A stretch of 64,000 nucleotides of DNA from Cubamyces lactineus (lineage: Eukaryota; Basidiomycota; Agaricomycetes; Polyporales; Polyporaceae), in the NCBI GenBank assembly GCA_022376465.1, contig JACDTU010000029.1, positions 124,001 through 188,000 of the forward strand, given 5' to 3'. How positions within the stretch are numbered: the stretch's first letter is position 1; every line of letters starts with the position of its first letter. Below, piece by piece: positions 63,987 to 64,000 of this stretch. The position numbers were made by a program, and so were the translations under genes. Under the pieces are notes generated by a model, which did no database searches, was not told where the DNA came from, and was given only the letters and a program-made list of their open reading frames with translations.

Positions 63987-64000
63987 TTTATCAGGTTTCC

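Overview
The window is nuclear DNA of a filamentous basidiomycete, most likely an Agaricomycete. Nearly every gene is split by short GT-AG introns (about 50-75 nt) with a branch-site-like CTGAC/CTAAC just before the AG. Coding DNA is GC-rich, genes lie on both strands at eukaryotic spacing, and the proteins are fungal housekeeping types (Snf5, Trm4, Qcr8, Ost4, Vps15, Upf3, alternative NADH dehydrogenase). No bacterial operon, plasmid, phage or CRISPR feature is visible. All exon borders were read by eye from splice signals and protein continuity.

Layout. 0-13 kb: a truncated wax-synthase-like gene (-), the SWI/SNF subunit Snf5 (-) and the tRNA m5C methyltransferase Trm4 (-). 14-18 kb: a short WH1-CRIB protein (+) converging on an alternative NADH dehydrogenase (-). 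19-38 kb is the most accessory-looking part: an allantoate-permease-type MFS transporter, a PLP-dependent amino-acid decarboxylase, a wax-synthase-like acyltransferase and a threonyl-tRNA synthetase all on +, then a second acyltransferase and a second threonyl-tRNA synthetase on -. 39-44.4 kb: two small heat-shock proteins facing outwards around Qcr8 (-) and Ost4 (+), with a 550-bp hAT-type MITE. 45-47.7 kb: an F-box protein (-) and a 252-bp CACTA-like MITE. 48.5-64 kb: Vps15 (+), an acidic RING-finger protein (-), a SLC35/TPT-type sugar-phosphate transporter (+), Upf3 (+) and a type-B carboxylesterase (-).

Most genes are independent housekeeping functions. The part worth attention is 19-38 kb. 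The ThrRS gene is duplicated with its promoter and 3' flank, one copy has drifted from the usual core sequence, and one tract looks homogenised by gene conversion. The copies sit beside two acyltransferase paralogues, a decarboxylase and an exporter-type transporter. A second copy of an essential synthetase in such a setting can act as a self-resistance gene. That is inference only: no core synthase (PKS, NRPS or terpene cyclase) is visible. Two well-formed non-autonomous DNA transposons are also described, one with a perfect 8-bp target-site duplication.
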